DNA of 64,000 nucleotides from an uncultured Oscillibacter sp. (GCA_910585385.1 CAJUDV010000005.1:14259-78258), one strand, 5' to 3'. Positions 33,286 to 41,219 are shown, numbered from the stretch's first letter. Notes: a model not told the origin generated them from the sequence alone. A program made the numbers and translations.

Positions 33286-33671
33286 AGAGCCGCACCTCCA
33301 TTGTCCGCGGGACCGGGCCCGCCATTTGTTGCGCCGCCGCTTACAGCGGGAAAGGAATCGCACCACCGGCCCAGATCGTCCAGAATGGGAATCAGGGACC
33401 GGCACCGCGGGGCGATCTCGTACTCCACCCGCACGGGGACCTCCAGGTACTCCCGCCGGACCACCAGCCCGTCGGCCTCCAGATCCCGCAGGGCGGCGGC
33501 CAGCACGGTGTTGGACACGCCGTCCAACGTCCGTTTCAGCTGATTGTACCGGGTGGGGCCGTTGTTGTGGAGAGAGCAGAGAATCTGCATCTTCCACTTG
33601 CCGCCGATCAGCTTCAGCGCCCGGTTCAGCGGGCACTCCTCCATGCAGGGACAGTTCTCGTGGCTGGACAC
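33282..33671 (-). CDS. HxlR-family transcriptional regulator
   Basis: The 129-aa MarR-like winged-helix protein has the HxlR signature CPLNRALKLIGGKWKMQIL, followed by TRYNQLKRTLDGVSNTVLAAALRDLEADGLV. Extra cysteines (CPCMEEC) near the N-terminus could sense redox or thiol-reactive signals. The start is GTG 33669-33671 with AAGGAGG 8 nt upstream. It leads the kamB-kamC operon and is divergent from a LysE-type exporter, so it likely controls one or both. Confidence 0.87.
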   Translation of the reverse strand: MSSHENCPCMEECPLNRALKLIGGKWKMQILCSLHNNGPTRYNQLKRTLDGVSNTVLAAALRDLEADGLVVRREYLEVPVRVEYEIAPRCRSLIPILDDLGRWCDSFPAVSGGATNGGPGPADNGGAAL

Positions 33672-33710
33672 GGTCAGCGCCTCCTTACCAGGTAGCGAAT
33701 TTCTGCGTTC

Positions 33711-33739
33711 TTGCGCGGCGGCGGGATCTGTGCTATGGT
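33711..33739 (+). promoter_or_regulatory. Promoter of the LysE-type exporter gene
   Basis: TTGCGC (33711-33716), 17-nt spacer, TATGGT (33734-33739), in the hxlR-lysE divergent region. Confidence 0.6.
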
Positions 33740-33768
33740 CATTAAAACACACAACGGGAGGGAAATTT

Positions 33769-34377
33769 ATGAGCCTCTATTTGCAGGGCCTGGCCATCGG
33801 CCTGGCCTACGTGGCGCCCATCGGAATGCAGAATCTGTTTGTCATCAACGCCGCCCTGACCCAGTCCCGGAGGCGGCTGGCCCTGATTACGCTGATTGTG
33901 ATCTTCTTTGACGTCAGTTTGCTGCTGGCCTGCTTCTTCGGCATCGGCGCGCTGGTGGAGCGGTTCTCGCTGCTCCAGACCATTGTGCTGGCGGCGGGCG
34001 GGCTGGTGGTGTCCTGGATCGGCGTGGGGCTGATCCGGGAGAAGCCGTCCATGGATCGTAGCGTGGATATGGACATCCCTCTGCCCAGAATTGCGGCCAA
34101 GGCCTTTGTGGTTACCTGGCTCAATCCCCAGGCTCTCATCGACGGGACGCTGCTCTTCGGCAGCTTCCGCGTGGGCCACCCCGGGGCGGACAGCACTCTG
34201 CTGGTGCTGGGCTCCGCCACCGCCTCGTGCCTGTGGTTCTCCGGCGTCACGCTGGTGATCTCCCTTTTCTCCGCCAGGTTCAACGACCGCGTCCTGCGCC
34301 TTATCAACATCGTGTGCGGCAGCGTGATCCTGGTTTACGGGCTGCGGCTGATTTTGCAATTTGTCCGGACCATATAG
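33769..34377 (+). CDS. LysE/ArgO-family amino acid exporter
   Basis: The 202-aa membrane protein begins with the LysE family signature AYVAPIGMQNLFVINAALTQS. It has about six hydrophobic segments and FVVTWLNPQALIDGTLLFG in the middle. It should export basic amino acids such as lysine or arginine. The ATG at 33769-33771 has GGGAGG upstream. Together with lysO this gives the window two candidate lysine exporters, which fits control of excess lysine in a fermenter. Confidence 0.9.
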   Translation: MSLYLQGLAIGLAYVAPIGMQNLFVINAALTQSRRRLALITLIVIFFDVSLLLACFFGIGALVERFSLLQTIVLAAGGLVVSWIGVGLIREKPSMDRSVDMDIPLPRIAAKAFVVTWLNPQALIDGTLLFGSFRVGHPGADSTLLVLGSATASCLWFSGVTLVISLFSARFNDRVLRLINIVCGSVILVYGLRLILQFVRTI

Positions 34378-34405
34378 GGCGAAAAGTGTTATTTTGGTGA
34401 CAGGA

Positions 34406-34434
34406 TTGACAAATACCGGAAAAGAGCTTACAAT
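34406..34434 (+). promoter_or_regulatory. Promoter of kal
   Basis: TTGACA (34406-34411), 17-nt spacer, TACAAT (34429-34434) on the plus strand. Confidence 0.82.
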
Positions 34435-34504
34435 GAAATTCGTCGACCCGGACAAGAGGGGACGCGGAGCTATCCGCAAATTTAAGAAACAGGAGTGATT
34501 TAAC

Positions 34505-34906
34505 ATGGAAGAGAAGAAGTACACATCGCTGATCCGCCTGCGTATGTCCGCCAAAGACGCCCACTACGGCGGGAACCTGGTGGACGGCGCCCACATGGTC
34601 CATCTCTTCGGCGATGTGGCCACCGAGCTGCTGATCAAGACCGACGGCGACGAGGGCCTGTTCTGCGCCTATAACAACGTGGAGTTCAAGGCGCCCGTGT
34701 ACGCTGGCGACTACATCGAGGCCTACGGCGAGGTCACCCACATCGGCAATACCTCCCGCAAGATGCGCTTCGAGGCCCGCAAGGTCATCGCCACCCGCCC
34801 CGACATCAACGCCTCCGCGGCGGACGTCCTGGAGGAGCCCGTGATCGTGGCCGTGGCCGAGGGCACCTGCGTGGTTCCCAAGGAGTTCAGCCGCAAAAAG
34901 CCCTGA
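34505..34906 (+). CDS. kal: 3-aminobutyryl-CoA ammonia lyase
   Basis: Removes ammonia from L-3-aminobutyryl-CoA to give crotonyl-CoA. The 133-aa hot-dog-fold protein has MSAKDAHYGGNLVDGAHMVHLFGD-type N-terminal residues and NNVEFKAPVYAGDYIEAYGEV, as in the lysine-fermentation Kal family. Kal is often inside the kce/kdd operon; here it is separate, on the opposite strand with its own strong promoter and terminator, and no L-box. Confidence 0.93.
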   Translation: MEEKKYTSLIRLRMSAKDAHYGGNLVDGAHMVHLFGDVATELLIKTDGDEGLFCAYNNVEFKAPVYAGDYIEAYGEVTHIGNTSRKMRFEARKVIATRPDINASAADVLEEPVIVAVAEGTCVVPKEFSRKKP

Positions 34907-34930
34907 GTTTTCTGGAAATTGGCAGACTGC

Positions 34931-34960
34931 CGGCCCGGCGCCCAAGCGCCGGGCCGTTTT
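34931..34960 (+). terminator. Terminator of kal
   Basis: CGGCCCGGCGC / GCGCCGGGCCG around a CCAA loop, followed by TTTT. Confidence 0.85.
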
Positions 34961-35280
34961 CCGTAAACGGCCGCGGGGATTGGAGCAGATCACGGCGGCC
35001 GGATGCGGGCCGCTGACAAAGGGGAGGGGGATTCTTATAACGACAGGGATGCATGAAGCGGGATTTAGATTGATTGAGGCGATATGCGGCAGCGAAAAAG
35101 CCGATCCCACTGCCCTTGCGGCGGTTGCCCGCCGGCGGTCCACCCGGTTGTGAATACAGGGTCCTGGATTTCGGACAGGGCGCGGTATTTCACCGCGCGG
35201 CCATGGCTTGACAAAGGGCAGCGGGCAGCCGCTTTGCGTGCTGTCCCTTGTCAAACCGTGGAACAAAAGGAGGAACTTAT
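34961..35280 (+). other. Structured leader region before phzF
   Basis: 320 nt without a recognised gene. It holds two inverted repeats before the phzF ribosome site: CGCGGT/ACCGCG (about 35181-35198), and TTGACAAAGGGCAGC (35208-35222) with near-complement GCTGTCCCTTGTCAA (35240-35254). No known riboswitch core was recognised. Confidence 0.5.
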
Positions 35281-36147
35281 ATGCACTTTTACATTGCGGA
35301 CGCCTTTGCCGCCCAACGCTTTTCCGGCAACCAGGCGGGGGTGGTGCCCCTGGGGGAGGGGCACTTTCCGGAGGAGGAGCTGATGCGGTCCCTGGCCGGG
35401 GAGCTGAAACACTCGGAGACCGCCTTCGTCCGGCGCGCCGGTGAGAGGAGCTTCCACATCCGCTACTTCACCCCGGCGGAGGAGGTGGACCTGTGCGGCC
35501 ACGCCACCGTGGCCGCTTTCACGGTTTTGCGGGAGACCGGGGAGATTCCGGCGGGGCACTACGCGCTCCACACCCGCTCCGGGGACCTGAAGGTCACGGT
35601 GGAGCCGGAGGCCGTTTGGATGGACATGGCCCCGCCCGTGGAGGGACGGACTTTTTCGCAAGGGGAGCAGGCGGAGCTGTACCATGCCTATGGCCTGACC
35701 CTGGCGGACCGGCCGGAGGGGCTGGAGCCCCAGGCCGTCAGCACCGGCCTTCTGGACATCCTGCTGCCGGTGCGGGACATCGCCGTTTTGAACCGGGCCC
35801 GGCAGGACGAGGCGGAGGTCTGCCGCCTGTCGGAGCGGTACGGCGTGGTGGGGGTCCACATGTTCTGCCCGAAAACAGAGGGGCTCTGCGAGGGGGCTTA
35901 CTGCCGCAATTTCGCGCCGCTGTACGCCATTCCGGAGGAGGCCGCCACTGGTACCTCCAACGGGGCGCTGACCTTCTACCTGTACCGCCGGGGATTGATT
36001 TCCCCCGGAGAGGAGAACTGCTTTATACAGGGAATCGCGATGGGCAAACCCTCGGAGATCCTCAGCCGCCTCACACAGGAGGACGGCGCCGTTCGGGTCC
36101 GCGTCGGCGGCCGGGCGGTGCTGACGCTGCGGGGAGAGGTGCTGTGA
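35281..36147 (+). CDS. PhzF-family isomerase-like protein
   Basis: The 288-aa protein starts with the family motif DAFAAQRFSGNQAGVVPL, with the conserved Glu in HSETAFV, RYFTPAEEVDLCGHAT, and ATGTSNGALTFYLYRRG near the C-terminus. PhzF relatives are diaminopimelate-epimerase-fold isomerases with varied substrates; the substrate here is unknown. The ATG at 35281-35283 follows AAAGGAGG. It sits alone between kal and atoDA, so a link to lysine metabolism is only suggested. Confidence 0.88.
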   Translation: MHFYIADAFAAQRFSGNQAGVVPLGEGHFPEEELMRSLAGELKHSETAFVRRAGERSFHIRYFTPAEEVDLCGHATVAAFTVLRETGEIPAGHYALHTRSGDLKVTVEPEAVWMDMAPPVEGRTFSQGEQAELYHAYGLTLADRPEGLEPQAVSTGLLDILLPVRDIAVLNRARQDEAEVCRLSERYGVVGVHMFCPKTEGLCEGAYCRNFAPLYAIPEEAATGTSNGALTFYLYRRGLISPGEENCFIQGIAMGKPSEILSRLTQEDGAVRVRVGGRAVLTLRGEVL

Positions 36148-36170
36148 CGGTTTTTCCCAATTGTTAAAGA

Positions 36171-36207
36171 TGGGAGTCCCGGCAAGTGCCGGGACCCCCA
36201 TTTTTTT
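36171..36207. terminator. Terminator between phzF and atoA
   Basis: GGGAGTCCCGGCA / TGCCGGGACCCCC stem with AG loop, followed on the plus strand by ATTTTTTT. It serves phzF and may serve atoA in the other direction. Confidence 0.85.
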
Positions 36208-36221
36208 AGAAACGGGTTAAA

Positions 36222-36878
36222 TTACTCTTCCTCCATGGGCTTGAGGTCGGGGCTGACAATCAGCTCGCAGCCGGTGGCGGCCTTGATGTCGTCCAGGGAG
36301 TAGTCGGGATGCAGCTCCTTGAGGACGATGCCCTCGGGAGTGACCTCCATGACGCCCATCTCGGTGATAATCATGTCCACCACGCCCACGGCGGTCAGGG
36401 GCAGGGTGCACTCCTTGAGGATCTTGTGGGCCCCCTTCTGGGTGTGCAGCATGGCCACGATGACCTTCCGCGCGCCCACCACCAGGTCCATGGCGCCGCC
36501 CATGCCGGCCACCATCTTCCCGGGGATGATCCAGTTGGCGATATTGCCCTTTTCGTCTACCTCCATGGCGCCCAGCACCGTGGCGTCCACATGGCCGCCG
36601 CGGATGATGGAGAAGCTCTCCTCAGAGCCGAAGAAGTTGCCGTAGGGGGCGTAGGTGACGTAAGCGCCGCCGGAGTTGATGACGTCCACGTCCTCGCTGC
36701 CCTTCTCGGGAGCGCCCAGCAGGCCGGTGAAGCCGTTCTCGGAGTGGAGGACGATGGTCACGCCCTCGGGCAGGCAGTTGGCCACCATGGTGGGCAGGCC
36801 GATGCCCAGATTGGCGATGTCGCCGTCCTTAAATTCTTTCGCCGCGCGCTTGGCGATTCTCATCTTCAGATCTGCCAA
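36222..36878 (-). CDS. atoA: Acetoacetate/butyrate CoA-transferase, beta subunit
   Basis: Family I CoA-transferase subunit with the catalytic glutamate in HSENGFTG (Glu47), LGIGLPTMVANCL near the N-terminus and NSGGAYVTYAPYGNFFGSEES. With AtoD it should exchange CoA between butyryl-CoA and acetoacetate, releasing butyrate and recycling the Kce product. The 218-aa protein overlaps atoD by 13 nt. Confidence 0.92.
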   Translation of the reverse strand: MADLKMRIAKRAAKEFKDGDIANLGIGLPTMVANCLPEGVTIVLHSENGFTGLLGAPEKGSEDVDVINSGGAYVTYAPYGNFFGSEESFSIIRGGHVDATVLGAMEVDEKGNIANWIIPGKMVAGMGGAMDLVVGARKVIVAMLHTQKGAHKILKECTLPLTAVGVVDMIITEMGVMEVTPEGIVLKELHPDYSLDDIKAATGCELIVSPDLKPMEEE

Positions 36879-37555
36879 GGCTGCTCACCTCCTACGATAT
36901 AGTTTACATAGACGCCGGCGGTGGTGAAGGTGTCCACATCCACCTCGCCGATCTCAACGACCTTCTCCGCGCCCAGGATGACGGTGTCCGCCGCCATGGC
37001 CATGACGTGGTTGAAGTTCTTGGTGGCCTTGTAGCAGCTGAAGTTGCCGAATTTGTCGCAGATGCTGGCGCGGCACAGGGCGTAGTCCGCGTGGAGCGGC
37101 AGCTCCAGCAAATACTCCCTGCCATCAATGGTCAGCGTCTCCTTGCCGTCGGCGATGATGGTGCCCACGCCGGTGGGGGTCAGCACGCCGCCCAGGCCCG
37201 CGCCGGCGGCGCGGATCTTCTCAGCCAGGGAACCCTGGGGCACCAGGGTGCACTTCAGGGTGCCGTCGTTCATGCCCTTGCCGATAATGGGGTTCATGCC
37301 CACGTGGGAGGCGATGATGTGGTCGATCATACCCGCGGAGAGGAGCTTGGCAACGCCGCGGTCGGTGGTGCCGGTGACGGAGGCGGGCAGGCCGCCGTCG
37401 TTGGCGATGACGGTCAGGTGCTTGACGCCCTTTTCCACCAGAGCGTCGATCAGGATCTCGGGGGTCCCGGTCCCCAGGAAGCCGCCTACCATGACGGTCA
37501 TCCCGTCCTGGATCCCTGCCACAGCTTCCTGGGCTGTTCTCATTTTGTTGATCAT
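36866..37555 (-). CDS. atoD: Acetoacetate/butyrate CoA-transferase, alpha subunit
   Basis: Alpha subunit of the family I CoA-transferase, with MVGGFLGTGTPEILIDALVEKG, the GLGGVLTPTGVGT loop and the ADYALCRASICDKFGN segment. The start is taken as ATG 37553-37555 (MINKMRTAQEAV). A GTG at 37577-37579 is in frame and would add eight residues. The gene has its own promoter at 37806-37834 with a leader of about 250 nt, and is transcribed with atoA. Confidence 0.92.
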   Translation of the reverse strand: MINKMRTAQEAVAGIQDGMTVMVGGFLGTGTPEILIDALVEKGVKHLTVIANDGGLPASVTGTTDRGVAKLLSAGMIDHIIASHVGMNPIIGKGMNDGTLKCTLVPQGSLAEKIRAAGAGLGGVLTPTGVGTIIADGKETLTIDGREYLLELPLHADYALCRASICDKFGNFSCYKATKNFNHVMAMAADTVILGAEKVVEIGEVDVDTFTTAGVYVNYIVGGEQPWQI

Positions 37556-37805
37556 AGTTCTTTTCTTTACTCCCTTCACCGTGCCCGGGCAGTCCGGTAC
37601 GCCGCGCCGCCATCTGCCGCGGTGGCGGCGGCGCTCCCGATGCCGGAATTGGTCACGGCCGAAATTTTAGGAAGGCCCGGCTGAACCGGCGCCTTCTGTA
37701 CCCTGCAACAGACTGCGCTTCGCTTCAAACCTCCTCATACTGGAATGCACCGATGAGCATGGAATCTGCTATGCCGTCTATTCGGCAGCGGCATGTGCTG
37801 AAATT

Positions 37806-37834
37806 ATCATAGCCCAATTTTTGGGGATTGTCAA
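37806..37834 (-). promoter_or_regulatory. Promoter of atoDA
   Basis: TTGACA (37829-37834), 17-nt spacer, TATGAT (37806-37811) on the minus strand. The spacer holds the dyad CCCCAAAAATTGGG, a possible operator. Confidence 0.82.
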
Positions 37835-38167
37835 GTTCACTAAACGGGGGGAATCAAAATCCGCCGAAACCTGTCAGGATACCCAATGCGGACAGGGATT
37901 TGCGCGATTATAAAATGGATACGGTGCATAAGGAAAGCGTGGAGCCCTGCTGGGCGGCGGAGGGGATTTTCTCAGATTGCGTCATCAAACAGGGGAAGGA
38001 AATCGTATACCTGTTCAGCAGATGGGAGACATGGTTTCCGCCGGGATTATTAAAAGACCCCGGCGGGGAGGGGGCGTACATTATATATATACGGCAGAAT
38101 ATGAATAGCGGGCAGGCGAGGACGCCCTCCCTCCCGGCTCCCGGTGGAAAAAATTGCCCGTCCGGCC
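37835..38167. other. Intergenic region upstream of the riboswitch promoter
   Basis: 333 nt between the atoDA promoter and the riboswitch promoter. It contains a hairpin CCGCCGGG/CCCGGCGG (about 38038-38068). Open frames here have no ribosome site and I see no gene. Confidence 0.4.
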
Positions 38168-38196
38168 TTGCAATGCCGGAAAAATAGGCGTAGAAT
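38168..38196 (+). promoter_or_regulatory. Promoter of the c-di-GMP-regulated surface protein
   Basis: TTGCAA (38168-38173), 17-nt spacer, TAGAAT (38191-38196), about 110 nt before the first c-di-GMP aptamer. Confidence 0.7.
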
Positions 38197-38307
38197 AAAA
38201 ATGAAAGTGCATGGGCGCTTTCAAAGCCTGTCAGGGGGTGAGCGTTATGGGGATCGATCCGCCGGAGAGCGAGCCCGCCGCCGATGCGCCGTTGACGGCG
38301 GGGAGAA

Positions 38308-38409
38308 CCGCAAGGCGAGGGCAAACCATAGGAAACTGTGGGGCGCAAAGCCATGGGGACTACGGCACTTCAAACGGGTACCCGTTTGAAGTTTGCGGCA
38401 TGCCGCAAA
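38308..38409 (+). promoter_or_regulatory. c-di-GMP-I (GEMM) riboswitch 1
   Basis: The core AGGGCAAACC, a CCATAG-GAAA-CTGTGG stem-tetraloop, and GGCGCAAAGCCATGGGGACTA match the GEMM-I consensus. The second helix is the perfect palindrome CTTCAAACGGGT/ACCCGTTTGAAG. P1 can form between CCGCAA (38308-38313) and TTGCGG (38393-38398). TTGCGG can instead pair with the downstream CCGCAA (38403-38408), giving an exclusive alternative hairpin. Confidence 0.82.
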
Positions 38410-38430
38410 CTTAATCTGTTATGTCAGCCC

Positions 38431-38531
38431 GGCTGCTGGAAAACTGGATTTAGTAAACCGTTCGAAAGGGCGGGACACAAAGCCGAGGGGCCTAAAGCGG
38501 GCTCCCCCCGGGGGAGGGCGCTATGGCAGCC
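38431..38531 (+). promoter_or_regulatory. c-di-GMP-I (GEMM) riboswitch 2
   Basis: A second aptamer follows within 35 nt: GTAAACC, a CCGTTC-GAAA-GGGCGG tetraloop stem, GGGACACAAAGCC and GGGGCCTAAAGC. P1 is GGCTGC (38431-38436) with GCAGCC (38526-38531). Downstream, CGGAC/GTCCG (38539-38555) and CTTTGC/GCAAAG (38545-38566) overlap, so only one can form next to the ribosome site AAAGGAAAG. No T-run follows, so translational control is likely. Confidence 0.83.
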
Positions 38532-38583
38532 CAGCCGCCGGACCCTTTGCGTCCGAAATTGCAAAGAAAGGAAAGAATTGCTT

Positions 38584-41082
38584 ATGAGAATTATGAAGAA
38601 GCTCCTATCCGTCGCGGTAGCACTGTCTCTGTGTGCCAGTCTGGCGGCTCCGGCGTTTGCTGTCGAGTATGACATCAGTGATGGCAGCGTACACGTGGAG
38701 AATAATGACGATGGTGATGCGGTGAGCTGGCAGGATGGTCACGATGAGCATTATGACAAGGACACTGGCTCTAAGGATAAAGACATCGTTGTCAAGCAGG
38801 AGAAGGACGAAGAACCAACCAAAAACACGATTGATGTCGGCACCGATGTCAAAGACGTTGAGATCACGCTGAAAGATGTCAACATCGATGTCAGCGACGA
38901 AAACGAGGCGGCTGTCTCGGTTGGCGCGGGGTCCGATGTGACCATCGAGCTGGACGGGGACAACTCCCTGAAAAGCGGCGTTGGCCATGCCGGCCTGGAG
39001 CTGAACAATGACAATGAAAAGGGTAAGCCCCAGGAGGACGCTGACGGCGGTTCTGTCACCATTAAAGATGATAACGGAATCGACGGTTCGCTGACCGCTG
39101 AGGGCGGCGACAGCGCCGCCGGAATCGGCGGCGGCTCCAAGGATATTGCCGGCGACATCACCATTGACAACGCTGACGTGACCGCCACCGGCGGCAGCGG
39201 CGGTGCGGGCATCGGCACCGGCAGCCGCGGTGAAGCGGGTGACATTATCGTCAACGGCGGTGATGTGACCGCCACCGGCGGCAGCGATGGTGCGGGCATC
39301 GGCACCGGGAGCCGTGGTGAAGCGGGTAATATTACCGTCAACGGCGGTGATGTGACCGCCACCGGAGGCAGCAGTGGTGCTGGTATCGGTACAGGTCTTT
39401 ACGGTACTGTTGCTGACATCACTATTGACAACAGCGATGTGACCGCCACCGGAGGCAACAGTGGTGCTGGTATCGGTACAGGTCTCTACGGTACTGTTGC
39501 TGACATCACTATCGACAACAGTGAAGTGACCGCCACCGGTGGTCAGAATGGTGCGGGCATCGGCGGCGGCAATTACGGCAGCACGGGTGATATTGACGTC
39601 GAGGAGAGTGATGTGACCGCAAAGGGCGGCGCAGGTACTGCTGCGGGTATTGGTGTCGGCAAGTCTTACGGCAAAAAAAATGGCAACATTACCATCAAGG
39701 GCGGCAATATCGTTGCGATTGGCCAAGCCAAAGCTGCTATTGGCGGCTATGGCGCCGGTACGATCACACTTGAAGACCTCGAGAGTTTGATCGCATTGGG
39801 CGGCGGTACCAGTGGTGCTGGAGATTTTGTCATCAATAAAGACGCAAAGGTAAATCAAGCGATCCTGAGCGGCAACTTTGGAAAAAGCGGCAGCGTTATT
39901 CAGGGAGCTAAGCAGGCAACCGTTCGCATTATTGATGTCAATGGCAACGATGTGATTGATCCCATCGATATGGGAGCAGGCTTGGAGAATGGGAAGCTGC
40001 TGCAGAACTTTGCGGCGATCCTGCCTGAGGCAGGCACATACTATGTGTATGTCACCAGCGACATTGATCCCGAGGGGGCTTTTGTGTCGCAGACTGCAAA
40101 TTACACCTCGATTGCTTACACAATCAAGGAGAATCAGCTGCTCAGCAAGCCTGTTTCTGCGTGCAAAGCTTACGGAGTGCAATACGAGTTTGTTTCCGCC
40201 ACAGAGAACATGACGCTGCCCGAGGATATGCCTGAGCTGCCTGAGACCATCTCCGGGCAGAAGCTCTCCATGGATGCTTTCCTCAACGGTGCTACCTGCG
40301 ATAAAACATATGAGGACATTGCGGTTGAAGGCGGCCATTGGCGCTTTGATGGCTGGGGCCACACATCTGTTCTTACAGAGAGAGGCAATCTGGTCAATAC
40401 CGCGAAGGTGGTAGGCTCCTGGACCTTCGTAGCCGACGAGCCCGAGCCGGTGGATCCTGATCCCGTGGACCCCGTGGACCCTGTTGATCCTGTGGACCCC
40501 GTTGATCCCGTTGATCCCGTTGATCCTGTGGACCCCGTGGACCCCGTGGACCCCGTGGACCCCGTTGATCCCGTGGACCCCGTGGACCCCGTTGATCCCG
40601 TTGATCCCGTGGACCCCGTGGACCCCGTTGATCCTGTGGACCCTGTGGACCCCGTAGTTCCCGAGGAGCCCGATGACACCGGCGACACGGATGACGCGGA
40701 GGATGCCGGTACCACGATTGACGAGGGCGCTGTGCCTCTGGCCGGCGGTCCTGTCACCCGCGCGGAGTTTGTGGATTATCTGTGGCGTCACGAGGGCCAG
40801 CCGGCCCCTGTCGCTGTCAGCGGACTGTTTGAGGACGTGACCGAGGAGCACATGTATTCCCCGGCCGTGGCCTGGGCCAAGTCCATCGGGCTCATCGCGG
40901 GCTACGAGGACGGCACATTTAAGCCTGACGAGCTGGTGACGGTATCCGCCGCCCGGGGCATCCTCTCCCGCTACGCCGCCTATCTGGGCATCGAGATGCC
41001 CGAGCTCCTGGCTCTGGTGGGCGAGGACGAGGAGCCTGTGCTCAACTGCGACGAGGTAATCAGAGAGTTTTTCGGCGAATAA
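38584..41082 (+). CDS. Secreted SLH-domain repeat protein under tandem c-di-GMP riboswitches
   Basis: The 832-aa exported protein has a signal peptide ending AAPAFA (about residue 26). An acidic Asp-rich segment runs to about 190. About six 29-residue Gly-rich repeats follow, with DVTATGG...GAGIGTG...DITI core (nucleotides about 39160-39690), which should form a beta-helix or beta-roll. A C-terminal SHIRT-like domain ends VEGGHWRFDGWGH...VVGSWTF. Next is a PVD tripeptide linker of about two dozen units (about 40446-40660) and an S-layer homology domain (VTRAEFVDYLWRHEG, GLIAGYEDGTFKPDE). The design is that of a cell-wall-attached adhesin or matrix protein. No close named relative is recognised. 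Confidence 0.85.
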   Translation: MRIMKKLLSVAVALSLCASLAAPAFAVEYDISDGSVHVENNDDGDAVSWQDGHDEHYDKDTGSKDKDIVVKQEKDEEPTKNTIDVGTDVKDVEITLKDVNIDVSDENEAAVSVGAGSDVTIELDGDNSLKSGVGHAGLELNNDNEKGKPQEDADGGSVTIKDDNGIDGSLTAEGGDSAAGIGGGSKDIAGDITIDNADVTATGGSGGAGIGTGSRGEAGDIIVNGGDVTATGGSDGAGIGTGSRGEAGNITVNGGDVTATGGSSGAGIGTGLYGTVADITIDNSDVTATGGNSGAGIGTGLYGTVADITIDNSEVTATGGQNGAGIGGGNYGSTGDIDVEESDVTAKGGAGTAAGIGVGKSYGKKNGNITIKGGNIVAIGQAKAAIGGYGAGTITLEDLESLIALGGGTSGAGDFVINKDAKVNQAILSGNFGKSGSVIQGAKQATVRIIDVNGNDVIDPIDMGAGLENGKLLQNFAAILPEAGTYYVYVTSDIDPEGAFVSQTANYTSIAYTIKENQLLSKPVSACKAYGVQYEFVSATENMTLPEDMPELPETISGQKLSMDAFLNGATCDKTYEDIAVEGGHWRFDGWGHTSVLTERGNLVNTAKVVGSWTFVADEPEPVDPDPVDPVDPVDPVDPVDPVDPVDPVDPVDPVDPVDPVDPVDPVDPVDPVDPVDPVDPVDPVDPVDPVVPEEPDDTGDTDDAEDAGTTIDEGAVPLAGGPVTRAEFVDYLWRHEGQPAPVAVSGLFEDVTEEHMYSPAVAWAKSIGLIAGYEDGTFKPDELVTVSAARGILSRYAAYLGIEMPELLALVGEDEEPVLNCDEVIREFFGE
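39160..39690 (+). repeat. In-frame tandem repeats, 29 residues (about 87 nt)
   Basis: About six units with GATGTGACCGCCACCGG at each junction. The middle units are nearly identical at DNA level, so length change by recombination is likely. Confidence 0.85.
40446..40660 (+). repeat. 9-nt repeats coding for the Pro-Val-Asp linker
   Basis: About two dozen units of two synonymous forms, GTGGACCCC and GTTGATCCC (or with CCT), mixed in short blocks. Confidence 0.9.
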
Positions 41083-41116
41083 GAACCATCTTCCTCCCCT
41101 GACAGGCGGTACTCCC

Positions 41117-41150
41117 GGGGCCGGACGTCTTGACGTCCGGCCCCTTTTTT
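41117..41150 (+). terminator. Terminator of the SLH repeat protein gene
   Basis: GGGGCCGGACGTC / GACGTCCGGCCCC with TT loop, then TTTTTT. Confidence 0.93.
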
Positions 41151-41156
41151 GAGCGG

Positions 41157-41185
41157 TTGACAGAAAATTCCTGTCATGGTATACT
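41157..41185 (+). promoter_or_regulatory. Promoter and overlapping dyad of the YrvL-like gene
   Basis: TTGACA (41157-41162), 17-nt spacer, TATACT (41180-41185). The dyad TGACAG-N7-CTGTCA (41158-41176) overlaps the -35 box and is a candidate operator. Confidence 0.78.
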
Positions 41186-41219
41186 TTTCGGCGTATTATG
41201 GGACATGAGGAGGCAGGCT

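Noticed and set aside
37580..37735. Possible leader peptide (TTG start) before atoD ending near its ribosome site
   Set aside because: AGGAGG lies only 1 nt from the TTG, and the product is low-complexity Ala/Gly/Arg. Left as unproven leader sequence.
37828..38187. 119-codon plus-strand frame before the c-di-GMP riboswitches
   Set aside because: No ribosome site, it crosses the atoDA promoter and a hairpin, and its composition matches no family.
38605..40851. 748-codon minus-strand frame opposite the SLH protein
   Set aside because: Arises from the repeats read antisense; no start signals.
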